NCBI GenBank assembly: GCA_947561395.2
Contig: OX387187.1
Location: forward strand, 27,199,829 to 27,263,828
Source of the DNA: Buxus sempervirens
Taxonomy: Eukaryota > Streptophyta > Magnoliopsida > Buxales > Buxaceae
Direction: 5' to 3'
DNA length: 64,000 bases
Below the pieces are notes generated by a model. The model did not search any database, had not been told where the DNA came from, and worked only from the letters and a program-made list of their open reading frames with translations. Position numbers and translations under genes: made by a program. Below, in pieces: positions 1-11,521 of the stretch (position 1 is the stretch's first letter; each line of letters starts with the position of its first letter).

Positions 1-99
1 TAACAATAGTCTAGACACTCCTTATATAGATTAGGAGAAGGTAGAATCCGAATAGGAAACAAATCAGAAAAGATCGGAATCTAAAACTGAAGTTTTGTT

Positions 100-430
100 A
101 ATGAACGTTCGAACGTTCAGCGAACGCGGCTCGAACGTTCAAGGCAAAAACTCACTTTTCCTCTTCTCGTTCGAACGGTCAGAGAACGTGAGGCAAACGC
201 TGCTCTCGGGTTTCTCTGTGGAACTCCATCAGTCGAACGGTCAGCAAACGTTCAGCGAACGCTGCTCTCTGGTTTCTTTGTGGAACTCCATCGATCGAAC
301 GGTCAGCAAACGTTCAGCGAACGCTGCTCTCTGGTTTCTCTGTGTTACCAACGGTCGAACGTTCAGAGAACGTTGGTCGAACGCTAGTCTCTATTTTCTC
401 TGTGTAGCATGATCGTTCGAACGGCCAACG
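100..430. repeat. 62-bp tandem minisatellite rich in GAACGTTC
   Basis: About four to five degenerate copies of a 62-bp unit. Anchor copies of CGAACGGTC begin at 172, 234 and 296, with a diverged copy near 356. Each unit carries several GAACGTTC/CGTTCGAACG palindromic words and a stretch reading GCTCTCTGGTTTCTCTGTGG. The downstream phrase about 450-480 (cataacttcttcaatttgacc) resembles wording common in plant LTR sequence, so positions 1-599 may be a retrotransposon remnant. The 105-codon open frame across the array is a by-product of the repeat and is not called as a gene. Confidence 0.75.
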
Positions 431-599
431 AACATTGATCAAACGTTGGGCATAACTTCTTCAATTTGACCCCGATGTTGATGCCGTTTGAACCATGTCT
501 TCTTGGACTCAAACTAAACATTCTAAACACACTTAAAACACTTTCTCTTTGACACTGAATAAAGCCAAACTAAAATGTTAAACCTAACAATATTTGTAG

Positions 600-1155
600 G
601 AAGCCAAAGGGCTTGATGCTGGGCCACGGCTAGTGCAGAAGTTGATTGGCTTTGGAGATCGTAGGACATCCAAGATTGTGGCTAAAATTGCTGATGAGGA
701 AGTTGCTCATGTGGCTGTTTCTGGTTCACATCAGTCTGTCAGAAAATAGGTTGTCTGCCTTGCAAGTTGCAACACATTTAAAGGTAAGTGGTCCTGTCTA
801 CTTGAGTTGTTTGTGCAAAAGTTAGTTCACATTTGATAATGTGGGTATAGAAGTATATTTTTCATTGAACATGCCTGGAATTTCCTGTAGACTTGTTAAA
901 AGAATATGAAGTAGAATTGAAGGGCCCCTTCAACTATTCTGCTCGAGATGAAGCTGGAATAACACGTGAACGAAACTAAAAAAATATATATTCCTAATTT
1001 ATCTTCAGTTTTTTTTTTAACTCAGCTAACATTACTCATTCTTGGGTTTCCAAATCATATATTGCTGACCAGGTATGACAGTTCCATTACAAATAAACAG
1101 GATAAGAATGAGAAGCTTTCTATCCATTACAAATATATCCATCGTCCGCCAGGTA
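600..1155 (+). pseudogene. Decayed fragment of a DUF455 (HI_0077-like, ferritin-like fold) gene
   Basis: Three pieces in order match plant DUF455 proteins. The first, 600-783, reads EAKGLDAGPRLVQKLIGFGD and then IVAKIADEEVAHVAV, with an in-frame TAG at 747-749 before a resumed CNTFK. The second, 891-979, reads DLLKEYEVELKGPFNYSARD and then stops at 977-979. The third, about 1070-1155, reads YDSSITNKQDKNEKLS. Splice sites between the first two pieces are still recognisable (GTAAGT at 784, TGTAG before 891, phase 1). The family has a ferritin-like fold and unknown plant function. The copy lacks its N-terminal half and has at least two stops, so it cannot be functional. It is followed directly by a fragment of an unrelated kinase gene in the same orientation, which suggests capture by a transposon rather than simple decay in place. 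Confidence 0.8.
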
Positions 1156-1258
1156 CATAGTTTCTTCCTTATCAGCCATTAACTTGTCATAGTCACCGAC
1201 TCACCATAATGCAGGACTTCATGGTTTAGATTTAACTTTCTAAAACTAACCACTGCAG

Positions 1259-1426
1259 AATCTGAGGCCAGAGATACCCAGATGTTACCCAAGCTCACTA
1301 GCAAATGTAATGAAGCGATGCTGGTATGCTAATCCTGACAAGCGACCAGAGATGGATGAAGTGGTTTCAATGTTGGAGGCAATTGACACCTCAAAAGGTG
1401 GTGGTGACCATTGGATACGAGTTTAA
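1259..1426 (+). pseudogene. 3'-terminal exon fragment of a Raf-like (HT1-type) protein kinase
   Basis: The frame from 1259 reads NLRPEIPRCYPSSLANVMKR, then CWYANPDKRPEMDEVV and SMLEAIDTSKGGG, ending at TAA 1424-1426. This is kinase subdomain XI, with the invariant Arg in DKRPEM, and the characteristic C-terminus of plant Raf-like MAPKKK kinases of the HT1/ATN1 type. A splice acceptor (CACTGCAG) sits immediately before 1259, as expected for the last exon. No ATP-binding or catalytic loop is present upstream, so this is an isolated exon without function. Its family is recognised with good confidence; the exact parent is not. Confidence 0.8.
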
Positions 1427-2012
1427 GGTGATTGGTGCCAATTCAAGGTTTTATGTTGGTATGACATGTGCATTGATACTTATTAATATCAATGCACATC
1501 AAATGATTGATGTTGTTATAATATGTATGAACATATATGTGTTATATATTTGGGTGAAATTCATCATTTACTACACATGCAGATAAATGTAGATGCAGCA
1601 AGAAGAAATTAGGTAATATTGTTCCCTTGTTTCTGAGTTTGCTTGTGCAACTAGTTGAAATAACACATTTTATCGTTGTTGCTTAAGTTTTGCCTATATT
1701 GATGGATGGGGATCTACTAATAGTCCTATATATTTGAAATTGGTGCATGTGGGTATCCGAGTATTCAGGGTTGTTTCTGCTTCGGCAGGTCTCGAGGACC
1801 TTGAAAGATTTTATTCCATAGACAAGGAAAGAATGACATTGATATGTGAGATAAAGCTCATGGAATATTCGCTGGGGAGCGATCTGCAATATCTCTGTTA
1901 GATGATGTAAAGCTTTTCTTTCCATTTTCAATTGTGTTTTAAAACCGCCGGTAAAAACCTGTTTTTTTTTCAGTGGTAATGGATATTTACATGTATGTGT
2001 CCCTGTGCATGT
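1427..2012. other. Unassigned spacer
   Basis: No coding exon, RNA gene or repeat structure is recognised here. The short open frames have no visible family motif. Confidence 0.5.
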
Positions 2013-2021
2013 GTGTTATGT

Positions 2022-3171
2022 GGGCCTACATCGTCTACCGTGTTAGTATGCAGCGGAAGCAGTTGCTCCTATTGTATGAAGCCACGTGCAATGCATAACG
2101 ATGATGGCCAGAGGCGTTAAAAAACCTCAGATTCCAGTGGAGTAAAAAAACAAAAGAAATATTTCTTTCCCTCGGATCAACAGCATCTCTTTGGATTGAC
2201 GACGGAGAGGAAGACGAGAACTTCCGGATATGAAAATTTCAACACCATTGTCTCCATCAGCAATGAGCTTCTTATGCCGAACATTGCAGTTGGTTCTCTG
2301 CAACGTATGGGTTTGGAATCTATCCAATGTGCAAAATAGGAGGCGATGATCTCCTCCCCAAATACAAGCATCATTCACAGGTTTTTTTAATAGCATCACA
2401 TAAAACAAAATAGAGATAAAAGGACCAATGGTTTTCTTATTGAAGCACGATTAGGGATTGATTGAGATGAGGTAGATTTTTCTAGTTTTCAACCGAACCC
2501 TTCTACATTCTTCTTATCTGAGTTCCGAAATAGATAATTTTACAAGAAAAGAATAAAATCAAAATTACTTAAAACAAAATAGCTTGCTGATAATTAAACA
2601 ATCCTCTACATGATATGATACTGAATAACTAAAGAAACCAAATATCTCAATCAATCCCTAATTATTATTATTTTTTTAAAGCCAACACTCTTAAGCCCTA
2701 ACTAGATCTCTTGCAACTCTATCTATCTATCTAGTCGATGCCGGAAAAGGTGTAGTCACGTCATCACATACATTGTAGCGCTGGCAAAGAGGATCACGAT
2801 GACCTAAACGAGCATATCAGAAGCATTCTCTCTGTTCCGAGTCAGATCTCTGCAACATTTGACAAGAGAGACATGAGAAACTTATTGCAACGTGAACCAG
2901 TTAAATCACTGTGAGAGATACTGTCGCTAATCCAGTGCAAAAGATGTCGTCGATCCAAGGGAAAGAAGTTTCGATTTTGTTCCTTTTTTTCTTCTGCTCA
3001 TTGAGATTTGACGGAGATGAAAACCTTTTTTTTTTTGGTAAAAGACTGACGGAGATGAAAAATCGGAGGCATTAAACGCCTCCGACTGTTTTCATTATGC
3101 GCTCCACGTGGCTTAATACAATAGGAGCGGTATCTTCCGCTGCATTCTAACGCTGTAGACGATGTCAGTCC
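2022..3171. mobile_element. Non-autonomous Mutator-like element with ~95-bp terminal inverted repeats
   Basis: The left arm (2022-2121) and the right arm (3072-3171) are long inverted repeats of each other. Both contain ACATCGTCTAC, ATGCAGCGGAAG, GCTCCTATTGTAT, AAGCCACGTG and GGCGTTTAA in the same order when one is reverse-complemented. The outer ends read GGGCCTACATCG and, on the reverse strand, GGACTGACATCG. They are flanked by 9-bp words GTGTTATGT (2013-2021) and GTGTTGCGT (3172-3180), matching at 7 of 9. Long TIRs and a 9-bp target duplication fit the MULE superfamily. The ~950-bp interior encodes no transposase. The interior at about 2180-2400 may contain captured DNA, but no gene is recognised. 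Confidence 0.7.
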
Positions 3172-3487
3172 GTGTTGCGTGCCCTGTGCACGTGCATTTT
3201 TGTTGCCCTGTTCACGTGCATTTGTGTTGCTTTCCAGCAATTATTTTAGGTTTGTAGATTTTTTTTTTGGTGAGTAGGTTTCTGGACACAATTGATTGTC
3301 TACGTTTCTGGGACAATCAATTGCTTTCTAGACAGGCCATTATTTATTATAAAAAATAATATAAAGTGTTATCCCTGTTGAAAACAAGGGCGGCTCCTTT
3401 TCCAAGTGTATGGTCTGAAATGTCTATTTAATAGAATCAAAACACACTCCAATGTTCATATATTCACAAGCTCAACATACTTCATTA
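3172..3487 (+). promoter_or_regulatory. Upstream region of the P450 gene
   Basis: The 316 bases between the MULE and the P450 start codon are AT-rich. They contain TATA-like words at about 3345-3365 (ttataaaaaataatataaag) and at about 3424-3432 (tatttaata), either of which could serve the gene. The MULE end lies only about 315 bp from the start codon, so the element probably supplies or replaced the distal promoter. Confidence 0.35.
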
Positions 3488-5371
3488 ATGGCTGTCATCA
3501 CTTTTCCTTCCTTGCTTTATTTTCTTCTTTTACTTCTTCCTGTTCTCACTCTACTCATTCTCAACCACTGCACCAGAAAACTCAAGCAATCAAAGCTTCC
3601 TCCTGGCCCTCGTAAGCTACCCATAATAGGTAACCTGCATCAACTTGGTAAAATCCCTCACTACTCATTATTTCAACTTTCTAAGAAATATGGCCCTATC
3701 ATGTTGTTGCACCTTGGGCGTGTACCCACCCTTGTAGTTTCTTCTGCTGAGATAGCAAAACAAGTCTTGAAAACACAAGATCGTGATTGCTGTAGTAGGC
3801 CTCTCCATTTTGGGTCTAGAAGGCTTTCTTATAATTTCTTAGATATTGCTTTCTCACCATATAGTCACAACTGGAGGGAGTTGAGAAAGCTTTGTATTCT
3901 TGAGCTATTTAGCACCAAAAGGGTGCAGTCATTTAGACTGTTGAGGGAAAAAGAGGTTGCTTCCTTCATAAAATCCATCTCTCAAGCTTCATCATCAAGT
4001 GTAATCAACCTCAGAGAGCGGTTGTCCTCTCTATTAGAAGGCATAGTCTGTAAAATTGCTTTTGGTAACAGTTTTCAAGGAAGAGAACTTGATATTAGCA
4101 GATTCCTAGAAGTAAAAACTGAAGCATTGGCCATTTTGGGTGGTTCCTCTGCATCTGACCTTTTTGGGCCAATTGGGTTGATCTGGGACACATTCAGTGG
4201 CTATCATGCAAGGATTGAGAAGATTTTCCATGAATTGGATGATTTCTACCAACAGGTTATTGATGACCACCTTGATCCAAACAGGCTGCAACCTGAAACT
4301 GAAGACATCATAGACGTCATGCTTAGATTGCAGAAAGATGAATCAAATGTAATTCATATCACAAAGGAGCATATCAAGGCGATGATCATGGTATATCTCT
4401 ATATTTTCTTTTCCTTTGCTTTCGTTGATCACTTCAAATTCTCAACCTCATAAAAAAGCGATTTTTTTCTTTTTTTTGGGGCTTCTGAAATAAAAAAAAA
4501 AGGTACATTTAAAAGGTAAAATAAATATTTGGTTCGTAACCTATGAAGTAATTTTTTGCTGCTTAATTGATGCAAGGAAAAAAAAAAGAAAGGGGGCCAT
4601 TTTTTAGCTTTTAAAGAAAGGAACTAATCAGTGATACTCAATGGAAGTGGGACTACTTAATTCTAAAAGTGAAAGGATTAGTTTTCCATTCGAATATATC
4701 ATTTTATAATCTTAAACAATGAAAGTTGATAACTATTTATGTTTGCAATTGCAATATAGAACATCTTTCTTGGTGGAAGTACAAGTCCTGTTGTGACAAT
4801 AGAGTGGGCAATGGTGGAGCTTATTAAAAACCCAAGAGTGATGAAGATAGCACAAGAGGAAATTCGAAGTTACATTGGAAGGAAAGGGATGGTAAATGAA
4901 AGTGATCTTGTTCAGCTTCAATACCTTCAAATGGTGCTAAAAGAGACTCTAAGATTGCATGCTCCAGGAACACTTTTAATCCCACGTGAAACGGTACGTC
5001 ACTGCAAGATCAATGGATATGACATCTACCCCAAAACAAGACTATATGTGAATGTATGGTCTCTAGCGAGAGATCCCAATTATTGGGACAACCCAAATGA
5101 ATTCAGACCAGAGAGGTTTGAAAACAAGTCTATTGATTTCAAAGGTCAAGATTTTGAGTTCTTACCATTTGGAGCTGGTAGAAGGGCTTGCCCTGCAATA
5201 TATATGGGGACGGTAATAATGGAGCTTACATTGGCAAATCTTCTATGTGGCTTTGATTGGGAGTTGCCCTACGGGATGGCAAAAGAAGATATCAACATGG
5301 ATGATGTAGTTTGTGGTGTTTCAGTTCAAAAGAAAACAGCGCTCGAGCTTGTGCCCATACATTATTTCTAA
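3488..5371 (+). CDS. Cytochrome P450, CYP71 clan (A-type, CYP71/CYP83-like), two exons
   Basis: Exon 1 is 3488-4390 (301 codons) and exon 2 is 4760-5371 (203 codons plus stop). They are joined by one phase-0 GT-AG intron at the position usual for A-type P450s, giving 504 residues, a normal length. The start at 3488 is chosen because it gives an N-terminal membrane anchor (residues about 5-25) followed by a basic stretch and the PPGP hinge (38-41). Also visible are HNWRELRKL of helix C, KETLR (ExxR, E363/R366), FRPERF (PERF, 418-421) and the heme loop FGAGRRACPAI with Cys445. The protein should be an ER-anchored, NADPH-P450-reductase-dependent monooxygenase of specialised metabolism; the substrate cannot be told. 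Oddities: the I-helix reads FLGGSTSPVV where the family has AGTDTS, so the conserved acid is a threonine, and the residue after Cys-Pro is Ala rather than the usual Gly. The gene is otherwise uninterrupted. Confidence 0.93.
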
Positions 5372-7124
5372 CAATGTAAACAAAGGAGCCTAATGTTATT
5401 ATAGGCAATGAACTCGTATCTAATTAACTTTCATAGTTGTTTTATGTTGATCGGTATGTTGAAATTATAAGTTTCCCAACCATGTATAAATGCAGTTTGG
5501 TATTTGGATAAAAAGGATAAAAGGGAATATAAGCCACTACTCCTTGGGCTTCCTATAGCTCTCCTGATTTCCAGTTCTTACAAACTTAACTCCCTCCCTC
5601 CCTCCCTCTCTCCCTCCCTCTCTCAAGCTATCTTTGATTGGTGTAAAGCTCACATATCCAATAGGCTTAATTATTAGCCAAATTAAAGCAAAATATGACC
5701 ATCCAAGGATGCCATTGGTCTGACCCGAATACAAGAATATGCTTTGCCACATCAAAGGCAAAACCGAATTGATGCAAGCAACGCTGTCAGCCACTGTGGC
5801 AAAGTTTACTGATTCTCCTCAAATCCAATCAAACATCTTCTTCAGTCTAAATGAAGAAAGAAAGGAGGGAATTTGGTCATTGTTACAATTTTGATGAAAA
5901 GTTCATGCCAAGACAAAGTGGACAACTCAAATTATTTCTTAGATGGTATGGCATGAAGAAGGGTGACACAATAAAGGATGACCCACAAAATAGGTGGAGA
6001 ATTGCAAAAAGATAAGTAGTAAAACATTGAAGCACAACCAATCCTACGGGCAAGCAATCATAAGCACAAGCAATATATCGTTACACACATACATCTCCGG
6101 AGTAAGACTTAAGCAATTACTTCAGATATTACCAGGCTCGTGAACAGAGTCAGCATTGTTTTCTGATGGGTTTGATCATTCCATGACTAAGGAGAATTCA
6201 AATAGAAACTGAAAATGAAGTAAAATTTTTCAGACAGCTCATCCTGTTTCAGTGCAGTCCATACCAGCCAGAGAACTTCAGAATCCAGTGAGTTATAGCC
6301 TGCCCACGTTCAGTGCACTTTGTGAAGATGAGGACGTAATTAGAAGTTTTGAATGATTGCAATTTGACTTTAGTGCAATAAGGGGCAGATGAATTCTGTA
6401 ATTTTTATCGATGACTTCTGTAATTTTTATCATTCATAGATCACCATAACACTTGAAGCAGCTGATGGGGCATTAAAAACAGAGCACCATGTCTAAATTC
6501 TATAACATAGTTTTAGCCTTAAACAATATCACGAATTATATGAAAAAAATTATAGAGCAAGAGCTAAGCAAAGAGATCCATGTTTGCAGCAAAAAATATT
6601 CCAGAAATTTCTATAGAAATAAGAAAATAGCCAGAGAAACAACACAATTTATATGTTGTACTAATCTTAAGAAACCTCTTTATTGCAATCGTTCCATCAC
6701 CTGGAGATGGCAAAGACGACAATAATCTCTAAAGGTGGCAAAAACGACCACAATGTCACAACATTGAACCTCTAATGGTACACCAGTCATTCCACAACCT
6801 AGAATAGGGTTTTTCAAACTCGAAGGCAATGTTTCAACACCAACATTTTCTACTCTCCAACTGGGAGAAATGGTGAATCAAAAAGAGAACAATAGAAATC
6901 CTTTACCGTCACCGGAGAAGACACCCGATGCTGACGAGGAAGATGATCGTAGTTTGGGTTGACGGCAGCATGATGACAGCGAAGAGGATGATTCCAGTTG
7001 CAGAACAAGAAGGTCCAAAAAGAAGACCACTTTAGAAGCAACAAAGCAATTTTAAGAAAGGCAATGAAATTGACTTTCTGCCTCAAGATAATTGCTTCGC
7101 ATGAACCATTACCAGATAATATCT
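5372..7124. other. Non-coding spacer with a CT-rich microsatellite
   Basis: No convincing gene is seen. A pyrimidine tract of CCCT/CTCT units occupies about 5590-5625, just downstream of the P450. The remainder is AT-rich with only short frames lacking any recognisable domain. Confidence 0.5.
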
Positions 7125-7268
7125 TTGCTTTAAAAAACAAAAGAAAGTACTTACAAAAGGATTACCAAATGGAGGCCCAGTTAACGAACCTGAATTGGAA
7201 CCCACGTTATCAATGGAGCTCCTGCACATTCAGGAGGGACAGATCTATGAAGCATTAAAATATTAAAA
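7125..7268 (+). repeat. Left half of a dispersed repeat split by a Helitron
   Basis: This stretch matches 44520-44697 closely (acaaaagaaagtacttacaa, ggattaccaaatgg, gaattggaaccca, tatgaagcattaaaatatta). The match stops at 7268 and resumes at 11808, so the two parts were once contiguous. Confidence 0.85.
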
Positions 7269-7893
7269 CCTATATATTAAGCAATGGAGGGTGGCGCTGG
7301 ACGTGTCACCCCGGGTTGCCTCGGAGGCTTGGGACAGGCTCGCATGCTTTGGCGTACCCGAACCACCCTTTCCGAACCTCTCTTACGCAACCATTCGTTC
7401 TGACCGCCTCGGGCAGCTTCGACATCCGAGCCACTAACCCTTTCGTCTTTCCCACGTCACCCCGCCACCCCCGTAATCTGAGCAGGCTCCAGAAAGCTGT
7501 TCTTCGATTTTTCCATGAAAATGCTCCAGAACGCTCCCGAACCCTGCTTTCCGGCGATCGAGATCTGCGGTGTTTCGGTTTCTCCGGCAGAACTTCGTTA
7601 ATCAAGAACCCTGACCTTTTGTCTACAAGTTCTCCAAAATTGCCCTATCTCTTCTGAGAGAGCTTTTATCTGTCGAGAGATAGACCTTTTTTTCCCGTTG
7701 CTTCTCTTTGGGCTACTCTCAGCAGCATCCCCAATTCTTAGAAGGTAAATCAAAACAACCGATTCAACGACGAGAAGGTCAAATTACGACTAGGTCTTCG
7801 TTTATTTTTTGGTTTCTTTATGATCCCATTTTACTAGCTTTTTAGGGTTTTGGATTTTGCTTTGTTCTAAGTACCGATTTCAAATGCGATAGG

Positions 7894-8035
7894 CCTGTTA
7901 AAGTTGAGAGAGAAGAGGAGCCTCAGAAACACCTCCGCCACTTCTTCGATGAATGGCCGCCAAAGAACAGAGATTCTTGGCTCGATCTTGAGGAGGACCG
8001 ATCAAGCAATGCTTCTTTTTCTACAACCCAGAAAG
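7894..8035 (+). pseudogene. Growth-regulating factor (GRF) exon fragment captured by the Helitron
   Basis: The frame reads PVKVEREEEPQKHLRHFFDE and continues WPPKNRDSWLDLEEDRSSNA, then SFSTTQ. This is the characteristic segment of plant GRF transcription factors that lies C-terminal to the WRC domain. A splice acceptor (GATAG) precedes it and a GT donor follows at 8036, so a genomic exon was captured, not a cDNA. Neither the QLQ nor the WRC domain is found nearby, so no transcription factor can be made. The frame itself carries no stop, which points to a fairly recent capture. Confidence 0.82.
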
Positions 8036-10449
8036 GTAATTTTCGCCTTTCTTCTGATTCTTCATCAGGGGTTTGGTTACTTTCTGTGCATTAATTATTG
8101 ATTATTGACTTTCTCTTCGATTTCATCTTCTTATGTAGATTGTTGAGTCCTTCATTCTGGGTTTGGTTTCTTAAGCAATGGCCCCAAGATTACTGTCAAG
8201 CTAGACTCATTGCTCCCTCATTGTTCTTTCCTCTTCCTTCTTTTGTAGGTGTATTTGAATGTGTGTGCACAGGAGGATTCAATTGTTTTTTCGATTGCTC
8301 TCTTACGTTTCTTTTCCCTGTTCTAATGGTGATGCATTTGGATGCGTATGCTCAAGAAGATTCTTCTGTGTATTGGTTTTATATGCCTTCTTCCTCTATC
8401 AACGTATTTGAATGACTCCCCTGAAACTCTTTGTGAAGAGGCAAATTTTTTTTCCTCCATTTACTGCCAACATCTTGAAACCTTTTGGCATCTTCCATTG
8501 TAATGGAAATACTGGGTCCCATTCCTAACCTTCGTAATGGTAATTTATCAATGAGAGGGTGGATGAAATTAGTATGGACATATCCTCATACATAAGTAGA
8601 GTAAACTCGGAACCTTGATTTCTTCTTATTTCTTTTTGATAATTATACCTACAAGACTGTACATTTGCCTTTTCTTTCTATATTTTGTGTAATTTTGTAA
8701 AGTAGTTGTTTTCTTACCTAATACCGGAGCAGTTAACTGATGATACTTCTTACCTTCTGTTAAAGTTCCTGTGTTCATGTGCCTTCTGTTAAAGTTTGTC
8801 TTAGGTTGCAGGATTTTGTGTTTCATAATTTATTTATTTTTTAGTGTCCCTTTTCCAATGAATGGCCTATTACTAACTCCTCCGGCGACACCTCTTGAAA
8901 TTTTCTTTCCGTTTTTCTAAACTAAACTGATACTAATCGATACACAATATGCAGGGCAATTGTCTAGATTTGCAAATGAGGTTGCCAGAGAAGAGAAGGC
9001 CCGTGTATTCCCAACCTGCTTTGACTCTTGCCGAAGCATTCAAGAGGTCTTTGAGGGGTTCAATCCTTTCGACCAAAGGGGACGACGTTTCATTCTCCAC
9101 AATAACCAATGGTGACCACTAATACAAGCAGAGTTAGTTTTCAAATTCCACCTCCAAAAATACTGTACCAGGTACTAAATCAGGGTTTTTAATTTATCTG
9201 CTCTATCTATTTCGCTCAAGTTATTTGTTGCTGTTGTGACTACGACAGACAGCTGGAATTGACAACCTCCTGTGTATCCGTCTACTGGCATGTCAAAACA
9301 GATTATGGTAATTTATTGTTTCTCTTTTTTGAGTTTGATACTCTAGAACCATAGATTTATCACAGAACACCCACTAGGGGATCCCATTTTTATTATCGTC
9401 TAATCTGTCTAAATGTGGTTGTTTTTCCTGTTTATTTCTTTGACGAATGGTTTTTGCTTTCTTGCTTTGTGTCAGCCTTTATTGTTCTTTGATGTTGTCT
9501 GGTGAATTTCTATTCATATGGAGGGATGTTGCGGAATCTGATTTCTGAGAAGTTAAGGATGGATGTAAGGGTTTGTTCTAGGAAGGAAGTTTTGGCAACT
9601 GTCATGCTTGGAGAAAGCTCTCTGTTGTCTCCATCTATCCAGACAGAGAGGTCCTGTTTACTTTTCCACTTTCATTTTTAATGCATTTTTCAAAAATGCC
9701 ATTTATGAATCCTTTACCAGAGACTACACCATTTATGAATCTTTTAGTAGAGACTCCAGGTTGGGTTTTACTATTAACGATAAAAAGATGGTTTTTTTTT
9801 TTTTTTTTTATTTTTTATTATTTGTACAAGGACTTTAGGGCACGGGTTTCCAAGTCTTTATTGTTTTTTTTCCCTCTAATTCTCAGAGTTAATGAAAGGA
9901 TAACATCATGCCCAATTAGGCAGCTTTTAAAGCTAAACCACATGAACTTTGGTGGCCTATAAGGTACTTCCAAAAGTTACAACAAAAAGACTAGGAGAAG
10001 CCCATAACTAAAGGTTTAATGCATCTAGATTATGAAATTATTTTGTAACTCTATCGATTCCATACGAACATCATTTTTTTAAATTATTTTATTCTTATGA
10101 TATTCTGATTTTGAATTTTTTTTAAAATTATTACTTGCATCTAGATTATGAAATTCTTTTGCAATTGAATAATATTGATTGTGATTGAATATGTGAAACT
10201 ATATACCTGCAAATTCCTCTAAAAATTCTCTTAATTTTGAGATTCTATACTTTTGAAAGTAATATATCTAAAAGACAATTTTATTAGATTAATTCACTTA
10301 TTTGTTGGTTGCATTCTTCTTCTGAATGGTTCACTTGGCATTATTGGTGTAATCTGCCTTTTTTTTTTTCATTACATGTGTCTTCACGTCGAGCTTTATT
10401 TATTTATTGAAAAGCATTGTTTGAAGACCATGTGGGTGTAGACTTTGAT

Positions 10450-11521
10450 GATTTCTAACCAACTATTGAACTATTTTGTAATATGTTATATTTTTTTTAT
10501 TTGCATAGATGCACATATTTCAATATAAGTACTCTCATTAGGTGGACGTCTTTCACTGCATAGATAGACATGTTGATTTGCATTGTCAGAAAATGGATAG
10601 ACATATTGCAGGCTGATACAAACCCATTTCAAACTCAGAAAATTATGTAAGTTGACATGGGCTCAGCAATTTTGGGTTCAGTTTGGGCGTGCTGAGTTCA
10701 AACCAACTAATTTTCGACTTGATCAAACTTGAACTGATAAAAGTTGGCACAACTCACAAAATTTACAGCTAGAGTTTTTGTTGTGATGGTAAACACCTTG
10801 AACTGTCATTGTGAAACATGGTTTTCAGTTTGAGTGGAGCCACCTTCTGCCCAAATGCCCAAGATTAGTTTGTTGCCAATCCACCCCACGATACTATCCA
10901 TTAGAATTAATTTGTAGTCCATTAGTCTAGGATTAGCTGTAACTCAATAAAGTATGCTAACATGGCTTTCACTTATAAGTCAGAAGCATAAGATGGAAAT
11001 TAGGAAAAGTGAAAGAGTTTTCATATTGGAGGATTTAAATTGCATAGAGACCAAGAAAAAACTGAATATAACGGATCAAATACGATTTGGATATACGTAG
11101 ACTCAGTGATGTCACTGATGTTGACTTTCTTATTATTTTTAATTTTGAGTTTGCCGCTTCCTAACTAGCTATTCATCTATTTTTTAATATGTTATATTTT
11201 TTTCTTGGCAATGCACACAGCTAAAACTTTTTAACCCAAAAAAAAAAAAAATTTAATAAAAGTAGTACTCTCATTAGCTGGACATCTTTCACTGCATAGA
11301 GTGCCTTATTGATTTGCATTGTTAGATGGATCAAACTACTGCCACTCCTATGACAGTAGTCACATATCTTTTGGTTTAACATCATTCTTATTCTATTTCA
11401 TTTTTGTTCCAGGACTTGCACAACTGTTTCATGGAGCTTGCAATGTATCTTAACATCATTCTTATTCTATTTCATTTTTGTTCTAGGACTTGCACAACTG
11501 TTTCATGCAACTTGCAATGTT
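10450..11521 (+). repeat. Internal duplications in the Helitron
   Basis: A block at about 10450-10600 (aatatgttatatttttttt, tactctcattaggtggacgt, tttcactgcatag) recurs at about 11155-11330 with moderate divergence. A second unit of 74 bp is tandemly repeated at 11374-11447 and 11448-11521, containing ttctatttcatttttgttc and ggacttgcacaactgtttca. Such duplications are common inside non-autonomous Helitrons. Confidence 0.7.

Noticed and set aside
3452-4453. P450 starting at 3452 and ending at 4453
   Set aside because: The upstream codon is not an ATG in good context, and the downstream end is read-through into the intron. The ATG at 3488 and the GT at 4391 give the standard N-terminus and a phase-0 junction to the second exon.
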